Shown in pieces: positions 32,945 through 42,501 of a stretch of 64,000 bases of DNA. The DNA comes from Bradyrhizobium sp. SK17 (GTDB taxonomy: Bacteria; Pseudomonadota; Alphaproteobacteria; Rhizobiales; Xanthobacteraceae), in the NCBI RefSeq assembly GCF_002831585.1, contig NZ_CP025113.1, forward strand, positions 744,001 through 808,000, given 5' to 3'. Both the position numbers and the translations under genes were made by a program. Each line of letters opens with the position of its first letter. The first letter of the stretch is position 1. The notes under the pieces are model-generated. The model was not told the DNA's origin. It ran no database searches and was given only the letters and a program-made list of their open reading frames with translations.

Positions 32945-33862
32945 TCAATTGCTCTCGTCGAGCACCTTGAAGGCCTCTTCGAGCTGCGGAGACAGCGCGA
33001 CGTTGAGCTTCTCGCCGGTCGGCAGGCGGGCGACGAACCATTTGTTGTAGAGCGGGATGATGTCGCGGTTCGAGGCGAGCTTGCGGAATGCGCGCTCGAC
33101 CACTTCCTTCATCTGCGGCTCACCCTTGCGGTACATGATGCCGTAGGGATCGTAGGACAGGTAGTCGCCGGTAACGCGGAATTTGTCCTGCGACTTGTGC
33201 CGCGCGATCAGGCCGTAGAGCAGGATGTCGTCGGTCGCGAACGCATCGGCCTTGCCGTCCACCAGCATCTGGTAGGACTGCTCGTGGTCGCCCGATGTGA
33301 CGATGTTGAGCCCGAGCGATTGCTTGGCATCAACATTGTGCATCGCCTGCTCATTGGTGGTGCCTTTGGTCACCACCACGGTCTTGCCCTTGAGATCGCC
33401 GACCTGATTGACGCTAGAAGCCTTCGGGACCATCAGCTTGGTGCCGGCCACGAACATCAGTGGCGAGAACGCGACCTGCTTGCCGCGCTCCGCATTCGCC
33501 GTGGTCGATCCGCATTCGAGATCGATCTTCTTGTCGACGACCGCCGGAATGCGATCGTCCGAGGTGACCTTGACGTAGTCGATCTTGAGGTTGGCGTCGT
33601 CGACCTCTGCCCCGATCTCGTCCACGATCGCGTCGCACAGCTCGAGGCTGTAGCCGATCGGCCGATTGGAATGGTCGAGGAACGAGAACGGCGGCGAACT
33701 CTCGCGATAGCCGAGCCGCACACTATGCGTGGCCTTGATGTTGGCGAGCGTGGGGCTGAGCCCCTCGCCGCCGGCCGTCTGTGCGAGGGCCGGTGCTGCC
33801 AGCAGACATGCTGCCAGCACCAGCCCTTCAGCCAGGATCGGCCTCCAGCGGGCAGGATGCAT
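32945..33862 (-). CDS. Glutamate/aspartate-type periplasmic substrate-binding protein
   Basis: This 305-residue protein has a signal peptide (VLAACLLAAPALA). Its family 3 binding fold resembles GltI: VRLGYRESSPPFSFLD, GYSLELCDAIVDEI, DLECGSTTANAERGKQVAFS and a C-terminal VALSPQLEEAF. GltI-like proteins deliver glutamate or aspartate to an ABC permease. Here the gene immediately upstream encodes a DctA/GltP-type secondary symporter, with only 12 bases between them, and no ABC permease or ATPase is present. The two are probably one operon. Confidence 0.88.
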   Translation of the reverse strand: MHPARWRPILAEGLVLAACLLAAPALAQTAGGEGLSPTLANIKATHSVRLGYRESSPPFSFLDHSNRPIGYSLELCDAIVDEIGAEVDDANLKIDYVKVTSDDRIPAVVDKKIDLECGSTTANAERGKQVAFSPLMFVAGTKLMVPKASSVNQVGDLKGKTVVVTKGTTNEQAMHNVDAKQSLGLNIVTSGDHEQSYQMLVDGKADAFATDDILLYGLIARHKSQDKFRVTGDYLSYDPYGIMYRKGEPQMKEVVERAFRKLASNRDIIPLYNKWFVARLPTGEKLNVALSPQLEEAFKVLDESN

Positions 33863-33874
33863 GCGTCCCTCCCG

Positions 33875-35164
33875 TCAATGTGCCGGCACAGCGTCACCGG
33901 CGACGGCATCGGACGGCACGGCGTCGTCGGGCCCGAGCTCATGCTCGGCCTTCAGCTCGCCCTCCCACTTCGCGACCACCGCGGTCGCCAGCGAGTTGCC
34001 GATCACGTTGGTGGCGCTGCGGCCCATGTCGAGGAAGGTGTCGATGCCCATGATCATCAACAGCCCGGCCTCGGGGATGTTGAACTGCGACAGCGTCGAG
34101 GCGATCACCACCAGCGACGCGCGCGGCACGCCGGCGACGCCCTTCGAGGTGATCATCAGGGTCGCCAGCATCGCGAACTGGGTGCCGAGCGACATCTCGA
34201 TGTGATAGCTCTGCGCGATGAAGATGCTCGCGAAGGTGCAGTACATCATCGTGCCGTCGAGGTTGAAGGAATAGCCGAGCGGCAGCACGAAGGCCGAGAT
34301 CCGCGAGGAGGCGCCGAACTTGTTCAGCCCCTCCAGCGTCTTCGGGTAGGCCGCCTCGGACGAGGCGGTCGAGAACGCGATCATCAGCGGCTCGCGGATC
34401 AGCCGCAGCAGATGGCTGTAGCGTGGCCCGATCACGATGAAGCCGACCATCACCAGGATGCCCCACAGGAGCAGCAGCGACAGGTAGAAGCCGCCCATGA
34501 ACACGATCAGCTTCCAGAGCACGCCGAGGCCGTTCTTCGAGACCGTCGCCATGATCGCGGCCCACACCGCGATCGGCGCGAACAGCATCACGTAGCCGGT
34601 GACCTTGAGCATGATGTGCGCGAGGTCGTCGATCAGGCTCATGATCGGCTTCGACCGCTCGGGCATGGCGCCGAGCGCGACCGCGAAGAACACCGCGAAC
34701 ACCACGATTTGCAGGATCTCGTTCTGCGCCATCGCGTCGGCGATCGAGGTCGGGATCAGATGGGTCAGGAATTTCTCGACCGAGAACGCCGACACCGGCA
34801 GGCCGGTGGATTGGGCCTTGTCGGGCAGCGTGCCGGGGAAGTTGGCGCCGGGCTGCAGCAGATTGACCATCACGAGGCCGAGCAGCAGCGAGATGAAGGA
34901 GGCGGAGACGAACCAGCCCATGGTCTTGGCGAAGATGCGCCCGAGCTTGGCGCCGCTGCCCATATGCGCGATGCCGCCGACGAGGGTTGCGAACACCAGG
35001 GGCGCGATGATCATCTTGATCAGGCGCAGGAACAGCATGGCGATCAGGTTGACGTCTGCTGCGATTTCGGCACGGCTGTCAGGAAAATAGTTGAAGACAA
35101 TCGTCCCCATCGCGATGCCAAGGACCATCGCAATCAGGATGTACTGCGTAAACCTGTTCGACAT
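33875..35164 (-). CDS. Dicarboxylate/amino-acid:cation symporter (DAACS family)
   Basis: This is a 429-residue polytopic protein. It has the DAACS hallmarks: FSTASSEAAYPKTLEGL (the serine-rich HP1 tip), LPLGYSFNLDGTMMYCTFASIFIAQ (TM7 substrate/cation region), SKGVAGVPRASLVVIA (HP2) and a TM8 segment DTFLDMGRSATNVIGNS. DctA takes up C4-dicarboxylates and GltP takes up glutamate; the sequence fits DctA-like proteins. The start MSNRFTQY at 35164 is chosen by family length. It is transcribed with the downstream binding protein, which is unusual for this family. Confidence 0.9.
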   Translation of the reverse strand: MSNRFTQYILIAMVLGIAMGTIVFNYFPDSRAEIAADVNLIAMLFLRLIKMIIAPLVFATLVGGIAHMGSGAKLGRIFAKTMGWFVSASFISLLLGLVMVNLLQPGANFPGTLPDKAQSTGLPVSAFSVEKFLTHLIPTSIADAMAQNEILQIVVFAVFFAVALGAMPERSKPIMSLIDDLAHIMLKVTGYVMLFAPIAVWAAIMATVSKNGLGVLWKLIVFMGGFYLSLLLLWGILVMVGFIVIGPRYSHLLRLIREPLMIAFSTASSEAAYPKTLEGLNKFGASSRISAFVLPLGYSFNLDGTMMYCTFASIFIAQSYHIEMSLGTQFAMLATLMITSKGVAGVPRASLVVIASTLSQFNIPEAGLLMIMGIDTFLDMGRSATNVIGNSLATAVVAKWEGELKAEHELGPDDAVPSDAVAGDAVPAH

Positions 35165-35379
35165 TCTCTTACCCCGTAAGTTCCCGGCGAAGGGCAAGTG
35201 TGGCAGATTTACGCACCTATGCAACACGCTTCGCGCCGAGCGGGACTTTGCCGAAATGTTCCCGTTGTGGAATGCCAGCGCGCGGACTAGCGTTCATGCA
35301 GCGCACAATCTGTGCAATGCGCTGCGTAACGCGCAGCCAATTGCATGCGAAACGACCAACGCGAGGGGAGACATCGCCA

Positions 35380-36381
35380 ATGAACGACACCGTCAATCGC
35401 CAGATCCTGCTTGTTGAAAAACCGACCGGCAAGCTTGGCCCCGAGCACTTTCGGCTGACCAAGGGCACCGTCCCCGTGCCGAAGGACGGCGAGGCGCTGC
35501 TGCGCACGCGCTACATCTCGCTCGATGCCGCCAACCGCGCCTGGATGCACGGCGCCACCTACCGCGCCGCGGTGGAAGCCAACACCGTGATGGCCGGCGG
35601 CAGCATCGCAGAGGTGGTGTCGTCGAATGACCCCGCCCTGAAGCCGGGCGATGTCGTGTTCGGCGACACCGGCTGGCAGGATTACGCCGCGGTGCCTGCC
35701 AAGCACCTGTCGAAGATGCCGAAGCTCGAGCCGATGACGCATCTGCTCAGCGTCTACGGCATTGCCGGCCTGACCGCCTATTTCGGCCTGCTCCATGTCG
35801 GCAAGCCCAAGGAGGGTGAGACCGTGGTGGTGTCGGCCGCGGCCGGCTCGGTCGGCTCGATCGTCGGCCAGATCGCCAAGCTCAAGGGCTGCCGCGTGGT
35901 CGGCATCGCCGGCGGCAAGGACAAGTGTCACTGGCTGACATCGGAGCTCGGCTTCGACGCCGCGGTCGACTACAAGGACGGCGCCACCTACAAGGCGCTG
36001 CGCGCCGCGGCGCCCAAGGGCATCGACGTCTATTTCGACAATGTCGGCGGCGACATCCTGGAAGCCTGCCTGTCGCAGATGAACAACCGCGGCCGAATCG
36101 CCTGCTGCGGCGCGATCTCACAGTATGACGGCGTGCCGTCGGCGCATGGCCCGCGCGGCGTGCCCGGCCTGATCGTGGTGAAGCGGCTGATCATGCAGGG
36201 CTTCATCGTGATGGACTACATGGACCAGCGCGACACGGCGCTCGCCGACCTGCAATCCTGGGTCTCCTCCGGCAAGCTCAAGGTGCAGGAGGACGTCATC
36301 GACGGCATCGAGAACACGCCGCAGGCGCTGATCGGGCTGCTCGCCGGCGAGAACCGCGGCAAGCGCATGGTGAAGGTGTAG
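35380..36381 (+). CDS. NADP-dependent oxidoreductase (CurA/leukotriene B4 dehydrogenase family)
   Basis: This 333-residue medium-chain reductase has no structural zinc site. It shows VVSAAAGSVGSIVGQIAKLKGCRVVGIAGG (NADP fold) and an ideal prostaglandin-reductase context, with YGIAGLTAYFGLL and YFDNVGGDILEACL. Members reduce alpha,beta-unsaturated carbonyls. The ATG at 35380 follows a GAGGGGAG ribosome site. It is divergent from the symporter gene with 215 bases between the starts. Confidence 0.9.
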   Translation: MNDTVNRQILLVEKPTGKLGPEHFRLTKGTVPVPKDGEALLRTRYISLDAANRAWMHGATYRAAVEANTVMAGGSIAEVVSSNDPALKPGDVVFGDTGWQDYAAVPAKHLSKMPKLEPMTHLLSVYGIAGLTAYFGLLHVGKPKEGETVVVSAAAGSVGSIVGQIAKLKGCRVVGIAGGKDKCHWLTSELGFDAAVDYKDGATYKALRAAAPKGIDVYFDNVGGDILEACLSQMNNRGRIACCGAISQYDGVPSAHGPRGVPGLIVVKRLIMQGFIVMDYMDQRDTALADLQSWVSSGKLKVQEDVIDGIENTPQALIGLLAGENRGKRMVKV

Positions 36382-36397
36382 AGCCGAGAAGCAGGTG

Positions 36398-36482
36398 CGT
36401 AGGGTGGGTTAGCGAAGCGTAACCGACCTTTTCCTTCGCATTGGCATGGCGGGTTACGCCTTCGGCTAACCCGCCCTACGCA
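36398..36482. repeat. Dispersed inverted repeat, family C (CGTAGGGTGGGTTAGCG)
   Basis: CGTAGGGTGGGTTAGCGAAG...GTAACC pairs with GGGTTACGCCTTCGGCTAAC CCGCCCTACG. A second copy lies at 54494-54574. It fills the gap between two convergent genes. Confidence 0.85.
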
Positions 36483-36515
36483 GCTGGGTGACTGGGATGC
36501 ATTGAGGACGCGGGG

Positions 36516-39500
36516 CTAGTGCACCGTACCCGAGGCCTGCGGCGCGGCTTGCGGCCCGGCCGTCTTGCCCTTCTTCGCCTTGCGCCAGTTCTCGAAATTC
36601 TGCACCACGACGAAGAACGCCGGCACGAACAGCACCGCGAGGCAGGTCGAGGCGATCATGCCGGAGAACACGGTGATGCCGATCGACTTGCGGGCGTTGG
36701 CGCCGGCGCCGGTCGCGATCACCAGCGGCAGCACGCCGAGGATGAAGGCGAACGACGTCATCAGGATCGGCCGGAACCTGGCGCGCGCGGCGTCGATCGC
36801 CGATTCCAGCACCGGCTTGCCGTCGCGGATATGATGCTCGAGCGCGACCTCGACGATCAGGATCGCGTTCTTGGCCGACAGCGCGATCAGGAGAATGGTG
36901 CCGATCTGGGTATAGAGATTGTTCTCAATCCGGAGCGCCGTCAGCACCAGCATCGGCCCGAGCAACGACAGCGGCACCGCCAGGATCACCGAGATCGGCG
37001 CATACCAGCTCTCATATTGCCCGGCGAGCACGAGGTAGACCAACAGCAGCGCCAGCGCGAACACGAAGTAGATCTGACCGCCGACCGCCTTCTCCTGGTA
37101 CGACATCGCCGTCCACTCATAGCCCGTCCCCGGCGGCAGCGTCTTGGCGGCGATCTCCTCCATCAGCGTCATCGACTGACCCGAGCTGTAGCCCTGCGAC
37201 GGCAGGCCGATGATGGTGGCCGACGGATAGAGATTGTAGAGGCTGATCAGCGACGGCCCGACCGACGGCGTGATGTTCGCCACGGTGCCGAGCGGGATCA
37301 TGTCGCCGTTGCTGTTGCGCACCATCATGTTCTGGATGTCGCGCAGCGTCAGTCGGTATTGCGCGTCGGCCTGGGTGTAGACCTGGAAGGTGCGGCCGAA
37401 CTTGGTGAACTGGTTGACGTAGCTCGCGCCCAGATAGGACGACAGCGTCGAGAAGATCTGGTCGGTGGTGACATGCAGGGTCTGGGTCTTGATGCGGTCG
37501 ACCTCGACGTCGAACTGCGGCACCATCGAGCGGAACGACGACTGCACCCGTTGCAGCGAGCTTTGCGTCTGGGCGTTGCTGACGACGGCGCCGGTGACCG
37601 CTTGCAGCTTGCCGTAGTCGGCATTGCCGTCGCGCAGCTGCACCTGCATGGCAAAGCCGGCGGCGTTGCCGATGCCCTGGATCGGCGGCGGCGGGATCAC
37701 CAGGATGCGCGCCTCCGGGATCACCGCGAGCCGGTCGTTGAGGCCGTAGACCAGCGAGCGCAGATCCTCACCCGGGCCGCGCGAGCCCCAGTCCTTCAGG
37801 ATCACATAGGCGACGCCGGCATTGGCCAGGCTCGACGAATTGTCGAGCGCCGAGATGCCGGCGATGCTGACCACCTGCTCGACCCCCGGCGTCTTGCGGG
37901 CGATCTCGGTGACCCGGTCGAGCACCCGCTGGGTGCGATCGATCGCAGCGCCGTCGGGCAGTTGCACGGCGGCCAGCAGGTAGCCCTGGTCCTCGATCGG
38001 GATGAAGCCGGTCGGCACCCGTGACAGCCCGTAGCCGGCAATTCCGATCAGGACCAGCGCGACGAGCACCGAGGTCTTGGCGTGGCCGGCAATGCCGCCG
38101 ATGATCCGGGTGTAGCCCCGCTCCACCCGGTCATAGACCGCGTTGAAGCCGCGGTAGAAGAAATTGCGCTGCGCCGGTGGCACCGGCGGGCGCAGCCACA
38201 GCGCGCACTGCGTCGGCTTCAGGGTTGCGGCATTGACCGCACTGAGCAACGCAGTCGCCGCGATCACCAGCGCGAATTGCGCGTACATGCGGCCGGTCAG
38301 CCCGGGCAGGAACGCGGCCGGCAGGAACACCGAGATCAGCACCAGGGTGATGCCGACGATCGGCGCGAACAGTTCGTCCATCGCCTTGATCGCGGCGTCA
38401 TGCCCGGACATGCCGCGCTCGATATTATGCGCGGCGCCTTCGACCACGACGATGGCGTCGTCGACCACGATGCCGATCGCCAGCACGATCGCAAACAGCG
38501 TCGACAGGTTGATGGTGAAGCCGAGCGCGGCCATGGCCGCGAACGCGCCGATGATGGTGACCGGCACGGTGGTCGCCGGCACCAGCATCGCCCGCCAGTC
38601 CTGCAGGAACACCAGGATCACCACCAGCACCAGCAGGCCGGCTTCGATCAGGGTCCGGTAGACCTCGTCGATCGAGGCCTGGACGAATTTGGTGGTGTCG
38701 AACGGCGTGTCGTACTGGATGTCCCGCGGGAATTGCCTGGCGAGCTCCGCCACCTTCTTCTGCACTTCCTTCTCGACCTGGAGCGCATTGGCGCCCGGCG
38801 ACAGGAACACACCGATGCCGGTGGCCGGCTTCTGGTTCAGCGAGAACACCTGGCTGTAGGTCTGCGCACCGAGCTCGACCGAGCCGAGGTCGCGGACCCG
38901 GATGACGTCGCCGACATTGCCGGTCTTGACGATGATGTTCTCGAACTGGCTCGCGTCATCGAGCCGGCCGTTGACGTTCAGCGTATACTGGAAAGCCTGC
39001 CCCTGCGGCGCCGGCGGCGCGCCGACCTGCCCGGCGGTGACCTGCTGGCTCTGCTGCTGGATCGCCTGGATGACGTCCTGCGGCATCAATCCGCGCGCTT
39101 GCAGCTTGTTCGGATCGAGCCAGACCCGCATCGAGTATTGCCCGGCGCCGAACACCGTGACGTTGCCGACGCCCGGCAGGCGGGACAGCTCGTCGCGGAT
39201 GTTGATGGTGGCGTAGTTCGACAGGAACAGGCTGTCATAGGTCTTGTTCGGCGAGGTCAGCGTCACGAACAGCAGGATCGAGGTCGATCGCTTCTGCACC
39301 GTGACGCCCTGGTTCTGCACCGCGGTCGGCAATTGCGACAGCGCCGAGGAGACGCGGTTCTGCACCAGCACCTGCGCGAAATTGAGGTCGGTGCCGATCT
39401 TGAAGGTCACCGTCAGGGTGTAGGTGCCGTCGGCGCCACTATAGGACTGCATGTAGAGCATGTCCTCGACGCCGTTGACCTGCTGCTCGATCGGCAGTGC

Positions 39501-39686
39501 CACGGTGTCGATCACGGTCTTCGCCGACGCGCCGGGGTAGCGCGTCGTCACCTGCACCGTCGGGGGCACCACGTCGGGATATTGCGCAATCGCGAGATTG
39601 AACAGCGCCACCCCGCCGATCAGGATCATCAGGATCGCGATGACGTTGGACAGGACCGGCCGCTCGATGAAGAATTTCGAGATCAT
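36516..39686 (-). CDS. RND multidrug efflux transporter permease (HAE1/AcrB-like)
   Basis: This 1056-residue protein has the full HAE1 layout: an N-terminal MISKFFIERPVLSNVIAI, 12 membrane helices and two large periplasmic loops. The proton-relay pair is GIVVDDAIVVVEGA in TM4, and TM10-11 carry the matching LLIALSAKNAILIVE. It should form an inner-membrane trimer that exports drugs or hydrophobic compounds by proton exchange. The membrane-fusion gene lies 10 bases upstream in the same operon; no outer-membrane channel gene is present. Confidence 0.95.
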   Translation of the reverse strand: MISKFFIERPVLSNVIAILMILIGGVALFNLAIAQYPDVVPPTVQVTTRYPGASAKTVIDTVALPIEQQVNGVEDMLYMQSYSGADGTYTLTVTFKIGTDLNFAQVLVQNRVSSALSQLPTAVQNQGVTVQKRSTSILLFVTLTSPNKTYDSLFLSNYATINIRDELSRLPGVGNVTVFGAGQYSMRVWLDPNKLQARGLMPQDVIQAIQQQSQQVTAGQVGAPPAPQGQAFQYTLNVNGRLDDASQFENIIVKTGNVGDVIRVRDLGSVELGAQTYSQVFSLNQKPATGIGVFLSPGANALQVEKEVQKKVAELARQFPRDIQYDTPFDTTKFVQASIDEVYRTLIEAGLLVLVVILVFLQDWRAMLVPATTVPVTIIGAFAAMAALGFTINLSTLFAIVLAIGIVVDDAIVVVEGAAHNIERGMSGHDAAIKAMDELFAPIVGITLVLISVFLPAAFLPGLTGRMYAQFALVIAATALLSAVNAATLKPTQCALWLRPPVPPAQRNFFYRGFNAVYDRVERGYTRIIGGIAGHAKTSVLVALVLIGIAGYGLSRVPTGFIPIEDQGYLLAAVQLPDGAAIDRTQRVLDRVTEIARKTPGVEQVVSIAGISALDNSSSLANAGVAYVILKDWGSRGPGEDLRSLVYGLNDRLAVIPEARILVIPPPPIQGIGNAAGFAMQVQLRDGNADYGKLQAVTGAVVSNAQTQSSLQRVQSSFRSMVPQFDVEVDRIKTQTLHVTTDQIFSTLSSYLGASYVNQFTKFGRTFQVYTQADAQYRLTLRDIQNMMVRNSNGDMIPLGTVANITPSVGPSLISLYNLYPSATIIGLPSQGYSSGQSMTLMEEIAAKTLPPGTGYEWTAMSYQEKAVGGQIYFVFALALLLVYLVLAGQYESWYAPISVILAVPLSLLGPMLVLTALRIENNLYTQIGTILLIALSAKNAILIVEVALEHHIRDGKPVLESAIDAARARFRPILMTSFAFILGVLPLVIATGAGANARKSIGITVFSGMIASTCLAVLFVPAFFVVVQNFENWRKAKKGKTAGPQAAPQASGTVH

Positions 39687-39696
39687 GGCGCGCCCC

Positions 39697-40899
39697 TCAC
39701 TTGGCCGCGGCCGGCGTCGCGGCGCCCTTTTGAATCTGCGGATCGACCTTCTGTCCGGGGATCGCGCGCAGCAGACCGGCGGTCACGACGCGGTCATCGA
39801 CCTTCAGCCCGCTCTCGATGACGCGCAGGCCGTCATCGAGCGGGCCGGTCGTCACCTTGCGCTGCTCGACCACATTGTCGGCATTGACGACCAGGACGTA
39901 ACGGCCGGCCTGATCGCTGCCGATCGCGACGTCAGGCACCAGCAGCGCGTTGTCCTGCTTGTCGAACGGCACGCGAACCCGGACATAGAAGCCGGGCAAC
40001 AGCACGCGCTCCGGATTCGGCACCAGGCCGCGGACGGCGAGCGTTCCGGTCGACTGGTTGATGGTCGGCGAGATGTAGTCGAGCTTGCCTTTGTGCGGAT
40101 AGCCGGTCTCGGTCTGTAGGCCGACCTCGATCGGCAGCTGCCTGATGTCGCTGACGGAGATGCCGCGCCGGCGCGCTTCGTCGCGCACCCGCTGCACATC
40201 CTGTTCATTGACGTTGAAATTCACATAGATCGGGTCGAGTTGCACGATGGTGGCAAGCTGGGTCGGCGATGCCACGCCGACCAGTTCGCCGACCGAGACC
40301 AGATGGTTGCTGACGATGCCGTCGAACGGCGCTGCCACATTGGTGTAGCCGTAATTCACCGCGGCGATCTTGGTGTTGACCTGGGCCTGTTGCAGATTGG
40401 CCTGGGCGTTGTCCCGCGTCGATGTCGAGGTGTCCAGCGTCGCCTGCGACACCGCCTGGCGCTGCACCAGATCCTGCTGCCGCTTGAAGTCGGCCTCGGC
40501 CTGCTTCAGCGTCGCCTGCGCACCGACCTCGGCGGCCTGCGCCTGCTCCAGCTTCAGCTTGTAGGTCTCCGGCTCGATCGTGAACAGGGTGGTCCCCTGC
40601 TTCACGGCGGAGCCGTCCTGATAGTTGATCGCCTGCAAGAAGCCCTGCACGCGCGCGACGAGATCGACGGTCTTGATCGGCGCGGTGTTTCCGGTTGCGT
40701 CCAGATAGCGTGTGATGGCGCGCTGCACTGGCGGCGCAACCTCGACCTTGGGCGGCGGCGGCGCCACAAAACTGTTTTGCTCGCAGGCACTTAAACCGAC
40801 GAAGGCGGACATGACGAACGCCGCACGCGCAAGCGGTGCACTTCGCAGCCGCACAAAATTGATCCGCATGAAATGTGCCGATGCGCGCGCATGCTTCAT
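39697..40899 (-). CDS. RND efflux periplasmic adaptor (membrane fusion protein)
   Basis: This 400-residue lipoprotein-like adaptor has a lipobox (FVGLSAC) followed by VAPPPPKVEVAPP. It has a split lipoyl domain, a long coiled-coil hairpin (KLEQAQAAEVGAQATLKQAEADF, then QRQAVSQATLDTS) and a beta-barrel segment (IVQLDPIYVNFNVNEQDV). It links the RND pump to an outer-membrane channel. The start is uncertain: ATG 40899 gives 400 residues, ATG 40869 gives a cleaner signal peptide. No TetR-type regulator is adjacent. Confidence 0.92.
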   Translation of the reverse strand: MKHARASAHFMRINFVRLRSAPLARAAFVMSAFVGLSACEQNSFVAPPPPKVEVAPPVQRAITRYLDATGNTAPIKTVDLVARVQGFLQAINYQDGSAVKQGTTLFTIEPETYKLKLEQAQAAEVGAQATLKQAEADFKRQQDLVQRQAVSQATLDTSTSTRDNAQANLQQAQVNTKIAAVNYGYTNVAAPFDGIVSNHLVSVGELVGVASPTQLATIVQLDPIYVNFNVNEQDVQRVRDEARRRGISVSDIRQLPIEVGLQTETGYPHKGKLDYISPTINQSTGTLAVRGLVPNPERVLLPGFYVRVRVPFDKQDNALLVPDVAIGSDQAGRYVLVVNADNVVEQRKVTTGPLDDGLRVIESGLKVDDRVVTAGLLRAIPGQKVDPQIQKGAATPAAAK

Positions 40900-41094
40900 T
40901 TCCGGGCCTCAATGCAAATGACTTAAATCAAACACGCCGAGTGAAATCAGCTTTGCCCTCCATAGCAACAATCCGCTTGCAGCGGAACTCGAAAGCGAAA
41001 ATGATACCGCTCGCGAAGGTTGCTACAGCAAGAATTTTCAGAACGCAGTTCAGTTGAGCCGGCGGCTTCCGGCGCGACAAGAGGATTTATTCAG

Positions 41095-41874
41095 ATGATC
41101 AATGCGTTGACACGTGCAACGAAGCACTCCGCATGGCTTGCGGTTGCGGCATTCATCAGCACCACGCCGGCGATGTCGCAGGCGCCGAGCCAGGCGCAGC
41201 GCGACGCCATCAAGTCGCAATGCCGCAACGACTACATCGCACACTGCTCCAGCGTCCCGCCGGGCGGCGAAGCGTCGCTGCAATGCTTGCAGAAGAACAT
41301 GGCAAGCCTCGGTCCCGGCTGCGCCAGCGCGGTCAAGGCCGTGGAAGCACCGGCCGCCGCGCCCGCGGCAGCCAAGACCGACGCGGCGCCCGCAACCACC
41401 GCGGCCAAGCCCGCGGAGACGGCGGCGCCGAAAGCTGCCGCCGCAGGAAAGCCAAGCAGCGCGCAGATCTCGGCGATCCGCAGTGCGTGCCGCTCCGACT
41501 ATCCCAAGGTTTGCGCCGGTGTGCCGACCGGCGGCGCGCCCGCATTGCAATGCCTGGAGAAGAACAAGGCGAAGCTCTCACCGGCCTGCGAGAAGGCGGT
41601 GGCGGCTGCCGGCGGCGGTGGCACCGCGCCGGCCGCGGACGCCGCGCCGGCACCAGCGGCCGCGCCGGCTGCGGCACCGGCTGTGATCGTACTACGGCCG
41701 TTGCGACCGCGCGAAGAGCTGTTCGTGCTGCGCTCGGCCTGTGGCGGCGACGTCCGCTCGATCTGCGGCGGCGTGCAACCTGGCGGCGGGCGGATCGTGC
41801 AATGCCTGGCAACCAATGCCGGCTCGCTGTCGCCGGCATGCCGTGAGGTGCTGGCGCCGTTCGCGGCGCGCTGA
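41095..41874 (+). CDS. Secreted protein with three cysteine-rich repeats (259 aa)
   Basis: After a signal peptide (about residues 1-30, ending TPAMSQA) the protein has three repeats of one pattern. Each is about 45 residues: C-x(4)-Y/R-x(2)-C/I-C, then GG, then QCL and C. They begin near KSQCRNDYIAHC, RSACRSDYPKVC and RSACGGDVRSIC. Linkers between them are Ala/Pro/Lys-rich. This matches cysteine-rich (GLG1-type) repeats seen in alphaproteobacterial periplasmic proteins of unknown function. ATG 41095 is chosen for the signal peptide. A one-repeat paralogue follows at 41917. Confidence 0.78.
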   Translation: MINALTRATKHSAWLAVAAFISTTPAMSQAPSQAQRDAIKSQCRNDYIAHCSSVPPGGEASLQCLQKNMASLGPGCASAVKAVEAPAAAPAAAKTDAAPATTAAKPAETAAPKAAAAGKPSSAQISAIRSACRSDYPKVCAGVPTGGAPALQCLEKNKAKLSPACEKAVAAAGGGGTAPAADAAPAPAAAPAAAPAVIVLRPLRPREELFVLRSACGGDVRSICGGVQPGGGRIVQCLATNAGSLSPACREVLAPFAAR

Positions 41875-41916
41875 TCCCGCTTTTTTCACGCGACTGACCG
41901 GAAGAGGGAGCGATCG

Positions 41917-42138
41917 ATGCTGCGTATTGTCCTGACCGCCGCGCTGCTTTGCGGCTCAACCGCCGTCCTTGCCCAGGAGCTGACCACGGCGCAACGCGAC
42001 GCCTGCATGGGCGACTACCAGAAGTTCTGCAAGAGCGTGACGCCCGGCGGCGGACGGATCATCGCCTGTCTCGCCAAGGAGAGCGACAAGCTGACGCCCG
42101 CCTGCAAGAAGGTGCTGGTGGAAGCGGAAAAGAAATAG
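41917..42138 (+). CDS. Small secreted protein with one cysteine-rich repeat (73 aa)
   Basis: A signal peptide (LRIVLTAALLCGSTAVLA) is followed by a single copy of the repeat found three times in the upstream gene. It has DACMGDYQKFC, then TPGGGRIIACL and PACKKVL, with four Cys probably forming two disulfides. It lies 42 bases after the upstream gene on the same strand, so it may be a duplication product in the same operon. No biochemical function is known to me. Confidence 0.78.
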   Translation: MLRIVLTAALLCGSTAVLAQELTTAQRDACMGDYQKFCKSVTPGGGRIIACLAKESDKLTPACKKVLVEAEKK

Positions 42139-42245
42139 CCGCCCGACGGTGAGACGACATGTGTCCGGCGATTGGCCGGGCACGGAGCCGCAGCACCTTG
42201 TTGTCACCCACAGGCCAACAATACTTCACTCCGGGAGAGGGAATC

Positions 42246-42461
42246 ATGACGCGTTCAATTTTGCTGATCGCCGCGGCCCTGCTGTGCTTTGCCGCGACCA
42301 TGACCTTTGAGTCCTCCGACGCCAATGCGGTGGTTTGCGCCCGCGGCGTCTATCGCGCCGGCTGCGCCGGCTATCGCGGGGCAGTCGTGGTCCGCAGGCC
42401 GCCCGTCGCCGGCTGCCGCTGGATTTGGGTCGACGGGGTGAAGGTCCGCCGCTGCTACTGA
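42246..42461 (+). CDS. Small secreted Cys-containing protein (71 aa)
   Basis: A signal peptide (RSILLIAAALLCFAATMTF) is followed by a short Arg/Val/Cys-rich domain. It has VVCARGVYRAGCAGYRG and GCRWIWVDGVKVRRCY, with four Cys in all. The closing RRCY recalls the gene at 15187 (RSCY). ATG 42246 follows a GGGAGAGGGAA ribosome site; upstream in-frame sequence has no signal character. It belongs with the two preceding Cys-rich genes by position and export, not by repeat type. Confidence 0.7.
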   Translation: MTRSILLIAAALLCFAATMTFESSDANAVVCARGVYRAGCAGYRGAVVVRRPPVAGCRWIWVDGVKVRRCY

Positions 42462-42501
42462 GCGCTTCGCCGCCACGCAGCGGCGTCGGTGCGCGCATTT
42501 T

